A stretch of DNA of 7,652 nt from Candidatus Acetothermia bacterium JdFR-50 (GTDB lineage Bacteria; Bipolaricaulota; Bipolaricaulia; Bipolaricaulales; Bipolaricaulaceae). The translations under genes and the position numbers were made by a program. Position 1 is the first letter of the stretch. Every line of letters begins with the position of its first letter. Under the pieces are notes generated by a model that was not told the origin of the DNA, ran no database searches, and saw only the letters and a program-made list of their open reading frames with translations. The stretch covers positions 1 to 7,652 of the forward strand of contig MTNL01000089.1 of NCBI GenBank assembly GCA_002010365.1, given 5' to 3'. Of the stretch, positions 7,155 to 7,652 are shown piece by piece.

Positions 7155-7616
7155 ATGTGGGATCACCCGAAGGTGACGCGGGCGGCGTTGGTGAGCGGGG
7201 CGGCGGAAGGGGGAACCGAGCTCAACGCCTTCGACAATGCCCTCCTCGCCGCGGGGATCGGCGATGTGAATTTGATCAAGGTCTCCAGCATCCTTCCGCC
7301 CCACGTGGAGCTCCTCGAGGCGGTGCCGGAACTTCCCCGGGGCGCGTTTGTGCCCGTAGTTTACGCTGAAAGGACCTCCACTATCCCCGGTGAGACCATC
7401 GCCGTGGCCGTGGGCGCCGGGAGGGCGCCGGACGGCTTCGGGGTGGTGATGGAAGCGGGCGGGAGCACCGCGGCCGAGGCCGAGGCGGAAGTCCGGAGGA
7501 AGATCGAGGAGGCCTTCCGCGTGCGGGGTCTTTCCCTCGTGGATGTCCGGGTGGTGGCCGCGGAGCACCGGGTGGAGCGGTGCGGCTGTGTGGTCGCCGC
7601 CTGCGTTTTCTTCTAA
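7155..7616 (+). CDS. pdaD: Pyruvoyl-dependent arginine decarboxylase
   Basis: This enzyme converts arginine to agmatine plus CO2 using a covalently bound pyruvoyl group made by self-cleavage of the proenzyme. From ATG 7155 it has 153 residues. The region LNAFDNALLAAGIGDVNLI runs into VSSILPP, where cleavage falls between Ser44 and Ser45 and Ser45 becomes the pyruvoyl group. By comparison with the Methanocaldococcus enzyme (Asp35, Asn47, Ser53, Glu109) the matching residues here are Asp27, Asn39, Ser45 and Glu100 (in VVMEAGG), all conserved. The C-terminal AEHRVERCGCVVAA is also typical. ATG 7155 has GGAAGGGG 5 bases upstream. In-frame GTG codons at 7134 (with AAGGA upstream) and 7113 would give 160 and 167 residues, so the start is uncertain by up to 14 residues. 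The gap to bpsA is 45, 24 or 3 bases accordingly. Agmatine feeds spermidine synthesis and so the BpsA substrate. Confidence 0.93.
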   Translation: MWDHPKVTRAALVSGAAEGGTELNAFDNALLAAGIGDVNLIKVSSILPPHVELLEAVPELPRGAFVPVVYAERTSTIPGETIAVAVGAGRAPDGFGVVMEAGGSTAAEAEAEVRRKIEEAFRVRGLSLVDVRVVAAEHRVERCGCVVAACVFF

Positions 7617-7652
7617 AATACCTTCTCGTGAACAAGCCACTATACCCGGGAG

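Noticed and set aside
6540..7640. 366-codon open frame on the minus strand opposite bpsA and pdaD
   Set aside because: The product is H-, G- and P-rich with no recognisable domain, and it covers two well-conserved genes on the other strand.
7617..7652. Terminator after pdaD
   Set aside because: The 36 bases to the window end show no hairpin followed by a T run; a terminator may lie beyond the edge.

Overview
The window reads as a piece of a GC-rich bacterial chromosome, probably from a thermophile and possibly a metagenome-derived lineage. Bacterial origin is supported by a full-length UvrA, a DppBC-type ABC permease pair and strong AGGAGG-type Shine-Dalgarno sites. A thermophilic lifestyle is inferred from the last two genes, which encode a branched-chain polyamine synthase (BpsA family) and a pyruvoyl-dependent arginine decarboxylase. 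Both are best known from thermophilic archaea and some thermophilic bacteria. A candidate phylum such as Bipolaricaulota would fit, but nothing here proves it.

Layout: (1) 1-2196, plus strand, the end of a peptide/solute ABC importer operon: the C-terminus of a family 5 substrate-binding protein, a perfect hairpin terminator, then two permease genes of DppB and DppC type. The ATPase genes are not in the window. (2) 2229-5063, minus strand, uvrA, convergent with the permease genes across a gap of about 30 bases. (3) 5154-5800, minus strand, an AT-richer stretch holding a broken gene for a small polytopic membrane protein. Its recognisable parts lie in three successive reading frames. (4) 5801-6053, a divergent intergenic region with only weak promoter candidates. 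(5) 6054-7109 and 7155-7616, plus strand, bpsA followed closely by pdaD, apparently one transcription unit. The last 36 bases hold nothing recognisable.

How the genes work together: the binding protein and two permeases would import peptides or a similar solute, powered by ATPases encoded elsewhere. UvrA is the damage sensor of nucleotide excision repair. PdaD would convert arginine to agmatine, the entry point to spermidine. BpsA would add two aminopropyl groups to the central nitrogen of spermidine to give a quaternary branched polyamine, a compound associated with growth at high temperature. The intermediate steps (SAM decarboxylase, aminopropyltransferase, ureohydrolase) must lie outside the window.

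I found no rRNA or tRNA gene, CRISPR array, insertion sequence or clearly novel system. The items most worth a second look are the two-gene polyamine module, the double ribosome-binding site at the start of bpsA, and the frame-broken membrane protein gene.
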